Origin: Prado023 sp963697345
GTDB taxonomy: Bacteria; Actinomycetota; Actinomycetes; S36-B12; CAIYMF01
Direction of reading: 5' to 3'
DNA: 64,000 nucleotides
Assembly: GCA_963697345.1 (NCBI GenBank)
Contig: CAVONS010000005.1
Span: 186,001 to 250,000, forward strand
Numbering within the stretch: the first letter of the stretch is position 1; the number at the start of each line of letters is the position of its first letter. Below the pieces are notes generated by a model. The model did no database searches. It had not been told where the DNA came from and saw only the letters and a program-made list of their open reading frames with translations. Below are positions 15,296-23,464 of this stretch, piece after piece. The position numbers and the translations under genes are program-made.

Positions 15296-18200
15296 ATGGT
15301 GCCGATGCAAGCCACTATGTCACAACAGCCAGTAATTGCTCGGTCACAATTCGTGGCCTTTGTTGCATTCTTCGCGCTCCTGATCGGCATGCTGGGTGCC
15401 CCCGTGACTGCCTCAGCCGCTCCTCCCACGCTCATGCGAACCGACATGAAGGTGCTCGTGGTCCAAGGCGCCAGCACGGCGCCGTACGAGTACCTCATGA
15501 CCCGCGATGGGATCCCGTTCGACGTCCTGCCCACCGCGAGCATCAACGCCGGGGCCCTCGTGGACACCTCGGGAGCCGTCCCGCACGCGAAGTACCAGGC
15601 AGTGATCGTGCCGGACATGGCGACCGATGTCGGTAGCAGCTGGCGCACCGCGTTGGCCGCGTACGAGTCCACGTACGGCATCCGACAGCTGGCCGCATAC
15701 GTGTACCCCAACTCGCTCGTGGGCCTGAACGAGGTTCCTGAACCCTCCTGTGGGTCGGCGGACGGCAAGACCGCGCTGGTGACCGCGGCCGGCCTGTCGG
15801 GACCCTTCAACTACCTCAAGGGGCCGGTCCCGTTCGACACGGGCTCGTGGCTCTGCGAGGCGACCGCGGCCGGCGCCGGCGTGACGTCATTCGTCACCCG
15901 AGGTACAGGCATCGTCGTCGGCGTCTTCGCCAACTCCGGCGTCGACACCATGTTTGTTACCTTCAGCGCCAACTCCAACCAGTCGCACCTGCGCCTGCTC
16001 GGCCCCGGCATCCTCAACTGGCTGACCGCGGGGAACCACCTGGGCCTCAACCGAGCCTTCCTCGCAGTCCACGCGGACGACGCCTTTGGCGAGGACTCGC
16101 GATGGAGCGTGACCGGCAACTGCACACCCGGGGATACGGAGTGCAGCGCAACCACGACCGACATCCTCATGAACGCCAGCGACGTGACCCAACTCAAGCA
16201 GTGGCAGTCGGCCAATGCCGTGAAGGTGGACCTGGCGTACAACGCGGAACCCGCTGTGCTCCGCAACGACGCTGCAGTGACTGGTTCGCTCACCAAGGCC
16301 CTCCTGGATGACAAGGCCTCCTTCCGATGGATCAACCACACGTTCGGCCATAAGTACCTGGGTTGCGCGACCACGGACACGGCACCGTTCAACTGCCTGA
16401 CGGAGTACCCGGATGTGAACCAGCCGCTCAACGCGGCCCTGTGGACGCAGTTGGGCGTCATCAACGCAGACATCACCACGAACCTGAACACCGCGCCGTT
16501 CAGCACGCTGGACCTCGACCCGACTGAGCTGGTCACCGGTGAGCACTCCGGCCTGGCTGACACGAACACGGGTCGCAGGCAGGCGGACAACCCGAACCTG
16601 ATCGCTGCTGTCAACAACCTCGGGATCAAGGTCCTGGCTTCTGATGCCTCCAAGGAGTCCACCCAGCGGAGCTTCGGCTCAGCCGTGACTCTCCCCCGGT
16701 ACCCGAACAACTTGTACTACAACGTCGGGACTGGCGCCGAGCTGGTCGACGAGTACAACTGGATCTACACCAGCGCTGCCGATGGGGGCAGCGGGATCTG
16801 CACCACGCTGGGCTACGACTGTGTCACCCCCGTGAGCAACTTCGCGACCGACATCGCACCCCTTGAAGCCAAGGCCACCTTGAATCGGGTACTCAACAAC
16901 GATCCTCGCCCGCACTACGTGCATCAGTCGAACTTCGCCGAGGAACGACTCGCGTACACCTGGCTCAACCTGGTCCTGTCCAACTACAACGCAGCCGTCG
17001 TCGTCACAGACATGCCCATCGTCAACCCGACGATGACAGCGGCGGCGCTCGCTCTCACGCAGCAGGTGTCGTGGAGCGCAATCCAGGGCGGCGTCACTGC
17101 CTACATCAAGGGCGGGCAGATCATGGTCACGACGCCCACAGCGGGCTGGGTCCCGCTGAGCGCAGCCACGGGCAAGGTCGCCGGGTCACAGAACCTCTGG
17201 GGTGATGCCTACGGTGGCACTCGCTCCAAGTGGACCTACCTCACACCGGGTGAGACCCTGACAGTGGACGTGGCGGCGAACACCCTGCCAACAGCGGCAT
17301 TCACGTTCACCTGCCCGACCGATTCGCTCACCTGCTCCGTTGACGGTTCGACGTCGGCAGACCCGGACGGAACCGTGGCGACCTATCACTGGGACTTCGG
17401 TGACGGTACCCCCATGCAGGTCACGACCACACCGACTGCTGCCCACTCCTACCTGTCGGCTGGGACCCCGACCGTCACGCTCACGGTCACTGACAACCGG
17501 GGAGGCACGAGCCTCCCCGTGAGCCAGGTCGTGAACCCGACGGGCACCAACCAACTGCCAACAGCGGTCGCCGCAGCCTCCTGCACCGGGCTGACCTGCT
17601 CCTTCGACGCCAGCAAGTCCAGTGATGGCGACGGGTCGATCGCGACGTATGGCTGGGACTTCGGGGACAACACTCCCATCGCCACGGGAGCGAACCCGAA
17701 GGCCGAACACACCTATCCGACGGGTGGCACCTACACCGCCAAGCTCACGGTGACCGACAACAAGGGCGGAACCGGGGTGACATCAGTCATCGTCAAGCCG
17801 GTCTCGCCGAACAAGGCGCCGACGGCGTCGTTCACCGTCACCTGCGTGGGCCTCAACTGCGCGGCCGATGGCAGCGGGTCCTCGGATCCTGACGGCAAGG
17901 TCGTGTCCCACCAGTGGACCTTCGGGGACGGCTCGGCTGCCGCCGGAGCAAAGCCCGGGACACACACCTACGTCACCGCGGGCACCTACATGATCACCCT
18001 GAGCGTCTTCGACGACTTGGGTGCCTCTGCCTCGACCTCGAAGTCGGTCACAGTCCAGGCGCCCGCCGCGCCACCGGTCACGACCGCTCCCTCCGCGCCG
18101 ACAGGACCGACGCCGACCGTCAAGATCAAGACCGTCAAGAAGAAGAGCAAGATCAGGATTGACGTCGACCCGAACAAGGGTACGAAGTACTGGAAGTTCA

Positions 18201-18376
18201 AGGTGCAGAAGCTCAAGAAGGACGGCACCTGGAAGCAGTACAAGAAGACGTACAGGACGGTTGGCAAGAAGGAGCGCAAGACAGTCAACCGCAAGAAGGG
18301 CACCTACCGTGTCATGGTCCTACCCAGGTTCGGCTATCAATCAGTGACATCCGCTCAGGTCTACCTGAAGAGGTAG
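15296..18376 (+). CDS. Secreted Agd3-like (CE18) polysaccharide deacetylase with three PKD domains
   Basis: 1026 residues from ATG 15296 (AGGGG nine bases upstream). Signal peptide about residues 1-43 (ending TASAA). The next 600 residues resemble the fungal/bacterial Agd3 family (CE18, GalNAc-polymer N-deacetylase): VHADDAFGED near 259, INHTFGHK near 347, TGEHSGL near 415, RYPNNLYYNVG and HQSNFAEERLAYTWLN near 543, which would supply the catalytic aspartate and metal-binding histidines. Three PKD repeats follow (about 663-925, WDFGDGTP, WDFGDNTP, WTFGDGS), then a Lys-rich C-terminal domain (about 945-1026) that may bind anionic wall or polymer. It should partly deacetylate the exported polymer, making it cationic and adhesive. 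Confidence 0.82.
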   Translation: MVPMQATMSQQPVIARSQFVAFVAFFALLIGMLGAPVTASAAPPTLMRTDMKVLVVQGASTAPYEYLMTRDGIPFDVLPTASINAGALVDTSGAVPHAKYQAVIVPDMATDVGSSWRTALAAYESTYGIRQLAAYVYPNSLVGLNEVPEPSCGSADGKTALVTAAGLSGPFNYLKGPVPFDTGSWLCEATAAGAGVTSFVTRGTGIVVGVFANSGVDTMFVTFSANSNQSHLRLLGPGILNWLTAGNHLGLNRAFLAVHADDAFGEDSRWSVTGNCTPGDTECSATTTDILMNASDVTQLKQWQSANAVKVDLAYNAEPAVLRNDAAVTGSLTKALLDDKASFRWINHTFGHKYLGCATTDTAPFNCLTEYPDVNQPLNAALWTQLGVINADITTNLNTAPFSTLDLDPTELVTGEHSGLADTNTGRRQADNPNLIAAVNNLGIKVLASDASKESTQRSFGSAVTLPRYPNNLYYNVGTGAELVDEYNWIYTSAADGGSGICTTLGYDCVTPVSNFATDIAPLEAKATLNRVLNNDPRPHYVHQSNFAEERLAYTWLNLVLSNYNAAVVVTDMPIVNPTMTAAALALTQQVSWSAIQGGVTAYIKGGQIMVTTPTAGWVPLSAATGKVAGSQNLWGDAYGGTRSKWTYLTPGETLTVDVAANTLPTAAFTFTCPTDSLTCSVDGSTSADPDGTVATYHWDFGDGTPMQVTTTPTAAHSYLSAGTPTVTLTVTDNRGGTSLPVSQVVNPTGTNQLPTAVAAASCTGLTCSFDASKSSDGDGSIATYGWDFGDNTPIATGANPKAEHTYPTGGTYTAKLTVTDNKGGTGVTSVIVKPVSPNKAPTASFTVTCVGLNCAADGSGSSDPDGKVVSHQWTFGDGSAAAGAKPGTHTYVTAGTYMITLSVFDDLGASASTSKSVTVQAPAAPPVTTAPSAPTGPTPTVKIKTVKKKSKIRIDVDPNKGTKYWKFKVQKLKKDGTWKQYKKTYRTVGKKERKTVNRKKGTYRVMVLPRFGYQSVTSAQVYLKR

Positions 18377-18382
18377 CAGTAG

Positions 18383-18435
18383 GCCGCCTGCTCAGCGATT
18401 GACGTGTTCCCCACGGCGATCGGAGGGCAGGCGGC
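18383..18435. terminator. Possible bidirectional terminator (long-loop inverted repeat)
   Basis: GCCGCCTGC (18383-18391) and GCAGGCGGC (18427-18435) form a perfect 9-bp stem between convergent genes (Agd3-like and saccharopine-dehydrogenase-like). The 35-nt loop and lack of a T tract make the call weak. Confidence 0.3.
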
Positions 18436-18454
18436 TATCCAGCCCGGCCCACCA

Positions 18455-19675
18455 TCAGACCGTCGGGGTACGTTCCTGGACCACCCACTGCTGGCCGTAG
18501 CCATCACGCAGCAGGTCCAGGAACGCATGCGGATCGAAGGACTCGGGACCGAGCACACCCGCGCCCGACCATGCTCCTGTCGACAGCAGCTCGAGGGCGA
18601 TGACCGGGTTCATCGCCGTCTGCCAGACGACGGCCTGGGCACCGTACTCAGCCATCGTCGTCTCGTTGTCTGCCACGTGGTAGATGTACACCTCGCGGGG
18701 CTGGCCATCCTTGCCCGTGCCCGTGATCCACAGCCCTGCGCACGTCTTCCCCGTCATCTTGTCGCCGAGCGTCAACGGATCCGGGAGGCAGGCGGCCACC
18801 ACATCACGCGGCGAGACCAGCTGGCCCCGGACGTTCACTGGCTCAGTACGGTCGAGGCCCAGCTTGTGCAACGTGCGCAGCACCTCGATGAACTCGTCAC
18901 CGAGACCGAACTTGAAGGTCACCCGCTTGGCGTCGATCACACGGGGCATCAGCACCACCTCCTCGTGCTCGACATTGACGCACTCGACGGGCCCGATCCC
19001 CTCCGGGAAGTCGAACACCTCGGGCTCGCTGAACGGTTCGGTGGTGAAGAACCCACGCTCCTTCTCCCAGATCAGCGGAGGATTCAGGCACTCCTCGATC
19101 GTGGTCCAGATGGAGAAGGACGGAGCGAAGTCGTAGCCGTGCACCACGAGGTTCGACGCGTCACGGACGCCGAGCTCGTCGATCTCGCTGAACAGCTCAT
19201 CGGATGCGTACCTGGCGAAGACGTCGGCCAACCCGGGCTCCACGCCCATCCCCACTAGGGCCAGCTGCCCGCTGTCGACCCACTGGTCGTGCACGGCGAA
19301 CTGCTCGTCCCCGAGCATGACGCCGGTCCTGCTGAACGGATGCTCCGGGTGGCGTTCGGACAGGCTCATCGCAGTGTCCATGTAGTCGGCGCCAGCGGCG
19401 AACGTCCCCTCGAAGATCGGGACCACGTACCGGGGGTCGACGGCATTGAACACGTGCGTGACCCGATGCGCGCGGCAGAGCTCGGTCACGGACCCTGCCT
19501 CGCTGGCGTCGACCTGCGCGGCTGTGAATCTCGGGTCGGCCAGTCGATCGACCAGTGCGGCCGCACGATCCAGGTCGTAGTCGGCAACGATCATGGCCTC
19601 GAAGAAGTCACGGCGAGCGGCGATGAGTGCGGCGGAGGAGCCGACCCCCCCGGCGCCGATCACGAGCACGCGCAT
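18455..19675 (-). CDS. Saccharopine dehydrogenase-like NAD(P) oxidoreductase
   Basis: 406 residues from ATG 19675, with AGGGAGA upstream. The N-terminal Rossmann motif is VIGAGGVGSSAALIAA, followed by the family's VNAVDPRYV-type segment (seen as VFNAVDPRYVVPIFEG) and YMDTAMSL. This is the Lys9/saccharopine dehydrogenase/carboxynorspermidine-synthase superfamily. Substrates in this superfamily include saccharopine, homospermidine and carboxynorspermidine; the nearby polyamine genes would fit an imine-reducing or -oxidising role on polyamine or lysine intermediates, but this cannot be decided here. It converges on the Agd3-like gene. Confidence 0.8.
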   Translation of the reverse strand: MRVLVIGAGGVGSSAALIAARRDFFEAMIVADYDLDRAAALVDRLADPRFTAAQVDASEAGSVTELCRAHRVTHVFNAVDPRYVVPIFEGTFAAGADYMDTAMSLSERHPEHPFSRTGVMLGDEQFAVHDQWVDSGQLALVGMGVEPGLADVFARYASDELFSEIDELGVRDASNLVVHGYDFAPSFSIWTTIEECLNPPLIWEKERGFFTTEPFSEPEVFDFPEGIGPVECVNVEHEEVVLMPRVIDAKRVTFKFGLGDEFIEVLRTLHKLGLDRTEPVNVRGQLVSPRDVVAACLPDPLTLGDKMTGKTCAGLWITGTGKDGQPREVYIYHVADNETTMAEYGAQAVVWQTAMNPVIALELLSTGAWSGAGVLGPESFDPHAFLDLLRDGYGQQWVVQERTPTV

Positions 19676-19831
19676 GCTGGTCTCCCTGGTTTCATCAGTG
19701 GCTGTGACTCGCACAGTGACACAGGGCCCCGCGGATATCCAGTCGGCCGAAGGTGCGGTTCCGGGGACCCGAGTCACACATGACCTCGCCTCCGGGCGCC
19801 CGCCGGAAAGCCGTCACCAGCAGCCCTCGGA

Positions 19832-19837
19832 TAGCGT
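19832..19837 (+). promoter_or_regulatory. Putative -10 box of leaderless YhhN gene
   Basis: TAGCGT ends seven bases before the GTG at 19845 with no ribosome binding site between them. Confidence 0.38.
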
Positions 19838-19844
19838 CGTTGCC

Positions 19845-20522
19845 GTGACTCTGAACACCTCAGGAGATGTCTCCGAGCTCGGATTGCGCGGGCAGCGCTC
19901 AGCCTGGATCCTCGTCGGTGGTGTGTGGGCGGGCTACTTCATCGTCCGAGCCCTCGAGGTCGAGCCGGCGGTTCGCCTCCTCAAGGGCCTGCTCATGCCC
20001 GCCCTGCTGCTGTGGGTCGTGGTGGCCCTCGGCGATCGAGCCCCGCGCTGGCTGGTGATCGGCCTGGTCATGGCCACGATCGGTGACGTCGCCATCGACA
20101 TCTCGTTCGAGCTCGGCATCCTCGGGTTCCTGCTCATGCAGGTCTGCTACATCATCGGGTTCCTCCAGATGGGCGCCGCGGCAGGGATCCGTCGTCGCTG
20201 GCCCGTGGCCCTGGGCTACCTCGGGATCTGGCTGGCAGTGAACCTCGGCCTGGGTGGGCAGTTCGGTGACCTTCGCATCCCGGTGCTGGTCTACAGCGCG
20301 GCAATCTGCCTCATGGCTGCCCTCGCTGCAGGTGTCGGCCCCCGGGTTGGGTGGGGCGCAGCGCTCTTCCTTGTCTCCGACATGTTCATCGCCTTCGGTC
20401 AGGCTGACATCGACTTCGTCCTGCGCTCGGCGATCATCATGCCGACCTACCTTGCAGGCCAGTACCTCATCGCGACCGGGTGGGCACGGTCCACCGATCC
20501 CAAGGTCCGCATCCCCATCTGA
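19845..20522 (+). CDS. YhhN-family (lysoplasmalogenase-like) membrane protein
   Basis: 225 residues from GTG 19845. About eight hydrophobic helices. The YhhN signatures are LKGLLMPALLLWVV (the family's K-P-L/M motif in the first half), MATIGDVAID (acidic residue after GD) and FLVSDMFIAFGQ in the second half, supplying the conserved polar and acidic residues. YhhN/TMEM86B enzymes hydrolyse the vinyl-ether bond of lysoplasmalogens; many bacterial members are untested. The longer in-frame extension upstream has no coding character and a -10-like box lies just before the chosen GTG. It is divergent from the saccharopine-dehydrogenase-like gene. Confidence 0.8.
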   Translation: MTLNTSGDVSELGLRGQRSAWILVGGVWAGYFIVRALEVEPAVRLLKGLLMPALLLWVVVALGDRAPRWLVIGLVMATIGDVAIDISFELGILGFLLMQVCYIIGFLQMGAAAGIRRRWPVALGYLGIWLAVNLGLGGQFGDLRIPVLVYSAAICLMAALAAGVGPRVGWGAALFLVSDMFIAFGQADIDFVLRSAIIMPTYLAGQYLIATGWARSTDPKVRIPI

Positions 20523-20596
20523 CGAGGCGCAGACGCCCGCGGGCACTTCTGTGCCGCAACACCCGACCACGTGGGCCATCTCACAGACCCATCAGT

Positions 20597-20612
20597 TTGG
20601 TCACGTGACCAA
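20597..20612. promoter_or_regulatory. Perfect 16-bp palindrome, putative operator over a -35 box
   Basis: TTGGTCACGTGACCAA is a perfect palindrome in the 283-bp gap before the secreted protein at 20806. TTGGTC, then 17 bases, then TACCTG could form a -35/-10 pair, so a dimeric repressor bound here would cover the -35 element. Confidence 0.42.
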
Positions 20613-20805
20613 CTGGGCATACCTGGAGTACGGGCCGCTGCCCCGGATGCACGAGGGGTCATCCGGGAGGCGGCCCTTCTGCGTGCCCGCCACACTCCTG
20701 CCTGCCGCTTCCCCCGCCTGTGCCCCGGCGCATGTCCGCGCGCCGCGGCGGGCGATCGGCTCCCCGGCCCCCTACGCTGCAGGCGATCACGGATGGAGGG
20801 TCAGC

Positions 20806-21774
20806 ATGCGACCGAACCACACGTTTGACGTCGCGCCGAGGGGTCGGCGTCTTATCACCCTGGGGGTGCTGAGCTCTGCACTGGCCATGGCAGCCACCTC
20901 CCTGACGACCCCTGCTTGGGCGTCGGCGGGACCCGGAGCGATGGCCCCCGTCTCGGACCAGGCAGTCCAGCGTCTCGCCGCCGAGCTGCCTGGCGGTGGT
21001 ACGAGCATCTTCGCCGGGAAGAACTACGTCGCCCTCTACGGTCACCCCGGCACCCGAGCGCTCGGCGTGCTCGGCGAGCAGGGCAAGTCGGCGACGATCC
21101 GCCGCGCCAAGCGAGTGGCGGCCACCTACCAGCCACACACCAAGCGGCGCGTCGTGCCGTCGCTGGAGATCATCGCGACCATCGCCTCGGCCTCCGCCGG
21201 CAGCGACGGTGACTACTCCGCCGAGTCCCCGGTATCGAAACTGCGGCCGCTGGTCAACGCCGCAGGACGCCGCGGGGTCTACGTGGTCCTGGACCTGCAA
21301 CCGGGACGCACGGACTTCCTCACCCAGGCCAAGCGCTACAGGTCGCTGTTGCGCAAGCCGCACGTCGGCCTCGCATTGGACCCCGAATGGCGGCTCAAGC
21401 CCGGGCAGCGGCACCTGCGCCAGATCGGGTCCGTCGACGCGGCCGAGATCAACCGGGTGTCGGCCTGGTTGGCCGAGCTCACCCGAGCCCAGGGGCTGCC
21501 CCAGAAGATGCTCCTGCTGCACCAGTTCCGGACCTCGATGATCCGCAACCGCTCGGCACTGAACACCTCGCATCCCGAGCTCGCGATGATCATCCAGATG
21601 GACGGCCTGGGCAGCCAGCCGGCCAAGCAGGCGACATGGCGGGCGCTGCGCGCCGGCGCGCCGAAGCGGATCAAGTTCGGCTGGAAGAACTTCATCGACG
21701 AGGACCGACCGATGCTCGGACCCAGGGCAACCATGGCGATCAAGCCCCAACCGCGCTGGGTCTCCTACCAGTAG
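20806..21774 (+). CDS. Uncharacterised secreted protein of actinobacterial type
   Basis: 322 residues from ATG 20806 (GGAGGG upstream). Residues about 1-42 form a signal peptide, perhaps Tat-like (RGRRLITLGVLSS) and ending TPAWAS. I do not recognise a characterised family. The mature protein has alternating strand/helix segments suggestive of a TIM barrel: RRVVPSLEIIATIA, GVYVVLDLQPGRTDF, HVGLALDPEWRLKPGQ, QKMLLLHQFRTSMI and LAMIIQMDGLG, with conserved-looking acids in LEI, LDLQPG and LDPEW at strand ends as in glycoside hydrolases. It may act on a cell-surface polymer, but no substrate can be named. A hairpin terminator follows. Confidence 0.7.
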   Translation: MRPNHTFDVAPRGRRLITLGVLSSALAMAATSLTTPAWASAGPGAMAPVSDQAVQRLAAELPGGGTSIFAGKNYVALYGHPGTRALGVLGEQGKSATIRRAKRVAATYQPHTKRRVVPSLEIIATIASASAGSDGDYSAESPVSKLRPLVNAAGRRGVYVVLDLQPGRTDFLTQAKRYRSLLRKPHVGLALDPEWRLKPGQRHLRQIGSVDAAEINRVSAWLAELTRAQGLPQKMLLLHQFRTSMIRNRSALNTSHPELAMIIQMDGLGSQPAKQATWRALRAGAPKRIKFGWKNFIDEDRPMLGPRATMAIKPQPRWVSYQ

Positions 21775-21801
21775 CCGCTCCCCGCCACTCCTGCCAGATT
21801 T

Positions 21802-21859
21802 CCTCCGCCTGCACGTATCTCCTCCCCATGCGGGCGGAGGAGATGCGTGCTGGCGGAGG
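21802..21859. terminator. Strong bidirectional hairpin terminator
   Basis: A 24-bp stem (21802-21825 with 21836-21859) with only one G-U-type and one T-T mismatch and a 10-nt loop. It lies between the convergent secreted-protein and mmsA genes. Confidence 0.7.
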
Positions 21860-21875
21860 AGATCCGGGGGGGTGG

Positions 21876-23441
21876 TCAGGCGTGGGTGGGGAAGCCCAGG
21901 TTGAGGCCGCCGTGGCTCGGGTCCAGCCAGCGTGAGGTCACGACCTTGCCGCGGGTGAAGAAGTGCACACCCTCGGTTCCGTGGGCATGCGTGTCACCGA
22001 ACAGCGAGGACTTCCAGCCGCCGAAGGAGTAGTAGGCCATGGGGACCGGGATCGGCACATTGATGCCGATCATGCCGACCTGGACCTCGTCCTGATAGCG
22101 CCGCGCGGCACCTCCGTCATTGGTGAAGATCGCCGTTCCATTGCCGTACGGGTGATCGTTGACCAGCTTCAGGGCGTCGTCGTAGGAGTCCACGCGCACG
22201 ACGCTGAGCACCGGGCCGAAGATCTCGTCGGTGTAGATGCTCATCTCCGGCAGGACGTTGTCGAACAGGGTCGGGCCCAGCCAGAACCCGTCCTCGTCGC
22301 CATCGACCACGGGGTTGCGCCCGTCGACGACCAGCGTGGCCCCGGCCGCCTCGCCGGCATCGACGTAGGACGTGACCTTGTCCCGATGGGCGCCGGTGAC
22401 CAGGGGACCCATGTCGCAGCCACGCCGGCCGTCGCCGGTGCGCAGCGTCGCCATCCGTTCTGCGATCGCCTGCACCAGCGGATCGGCGATGTCACCCACG
22501 GCGACGAGCGCGGAGATGGCCATGCAGCGCTCCCCCGCAGATCCGAACCCTGCGTTGACGGCCGCGTCGGCGGCAAGGTCGAGGTCGGCGTCGGGCAGGA
22601 CGACCATGTGGTTCTTCGCACCACCGAGGGCCTGGACACGCTTGCCGTTGGCGGTCCCCGTCTCGTAGACGTACTTGGCGATGGCCGTCGATCCGACGAA
22701 GGAGATCGACTTCACGTCCGGGTGTGTCAGCAGTGCGTCAACCGCGACCTTGTCGCCGTGCACGACGTTGAACACTCCGTCGGGCAGCCCGGCGTCCTTC
22801 CACAGCTGTGCGATGAAGTTGATCGCGCTGGGGTCCTTCTCGCTGGGCTTGACGATGACCGTGTTGCCCGCCGCAATCGCAATCGGGAAGAACCACATCG
22901 GGACCATCGCCGGGAAGTTGAACGGGGAGATGATCCCCACCACCCCCAGCGGCTTGCGGATCGAGTAGACGTCGACGCTGCTGGAGACCCCCGAGGAGTA
23001 GCCACCCTTGAGCAGGTGCGGGATGCCGCACGCGAACTCCACGACCTCCAGCCCACGGGTGACCTCACCCAGGGCATCGGACAGGACCTTGCCATGCTCC
23101 TCGGTGATGAGGGCAGCGACCTGTTCCTTGTGTGTGTTGAGCAGCTCTCGGAAGGCGAACATCACCTGCGTTCGCTTCGTGATGGAGGCGGTGCCCCACT
23201 CGACGAAGGCAGCGCTGGCGGCAGCCACGGCCTCGTCCATGATCCGCACAGAGGCGAAGTCGACGGTGCCGCTGACCTTGCCTGTGGCCGGATCGAAGAT
23301 GTCGCCGGTGTCCTCCGGGTCGATCAGGTCCACGGCCCTGTCCCGGATCGCCGAGAGTGCCGCATTGACCCTGTCGACCGGCGGGGCGGTCTCGGCCGGA
23401 GCGTAGGGTCGGCCGTTGATCCAGTGCGTGACGTGCTTCAT
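21876..23441 (-). CDS. mmsA: Methylmalonate-semialdehyde dehydrogenase (acylating)
   Basis: 521 residues from ATG 23441 (homology begins MKHVTHWINGRPY). MmsA features: GIISPFNFPAMVPMWFFPIAIA, VQALGGAKNHMVVLPDADLD and the catalytic cysteine near residue 306 in GSAGERCMAIS. The K-N-H-M and GERCMA blocks separate this CoA-acylating family from other ALDHs. It converts methylmalonate semialdehyde to propionyl-CoA, or malonate semialdehyde to acetyl-CoA, in valine, thymine, beta-alanine or polyamine breakdown. It lies 23 bp downstream of an FAD amine oxidase gene in the same direction, so the two are probably co-transcribed. The central ~45 residues after SAIRDRAVD are slightly longer than usual. 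Confidence 0.92.
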   Translation of the reverse strand: MKHVTHWINGRPYAPAETAPPVDRVNAALSAIRDRAVDLIDPEDTGDIFDPATGKVSGTVDFASVRIMDEAVAAASAAFVEWGTASITKRTQVMFAFRELLNTHKEQVAALITEEHGKVLSDALGEVTRGLEVVEFACGIPHLLKGGYSSGVSSSVDVYSIRKPLGVVGIISPFNFPAMVPMWFFPIAIAAGNTVIVKPSEKDPSAINFIAQLWKDAGLPDGVFNVVHGDKVAVDALLTHPDVKSISFVGSTAIAKYVYETGTANGKRVQALGGAKNHMVVLPDADLDLAADAAVNAGFGSAGERCMAISALVAVGDIADPLVQAIAERMATLRTGDGRRGCDMGPLVTGAHRDKVTSYVDAGEAAGATLVVDGRNPVVDGDEDGFWLGPTLFDNVLPEMSIYTDEIFGPVLSVVRVDSYDDALKLVNDHPYGNGTAIFTNDGGAARRYQDEVQVGMIGINVPIPVPMAYYSFGGWKSSLFGDTHAHGTEGVHFFTRGKVVTSRWLDPSHGGLNLGFPTHA

Positions 23442-23464
23442 GGGTGCCTCTCGATTCGTGGATC

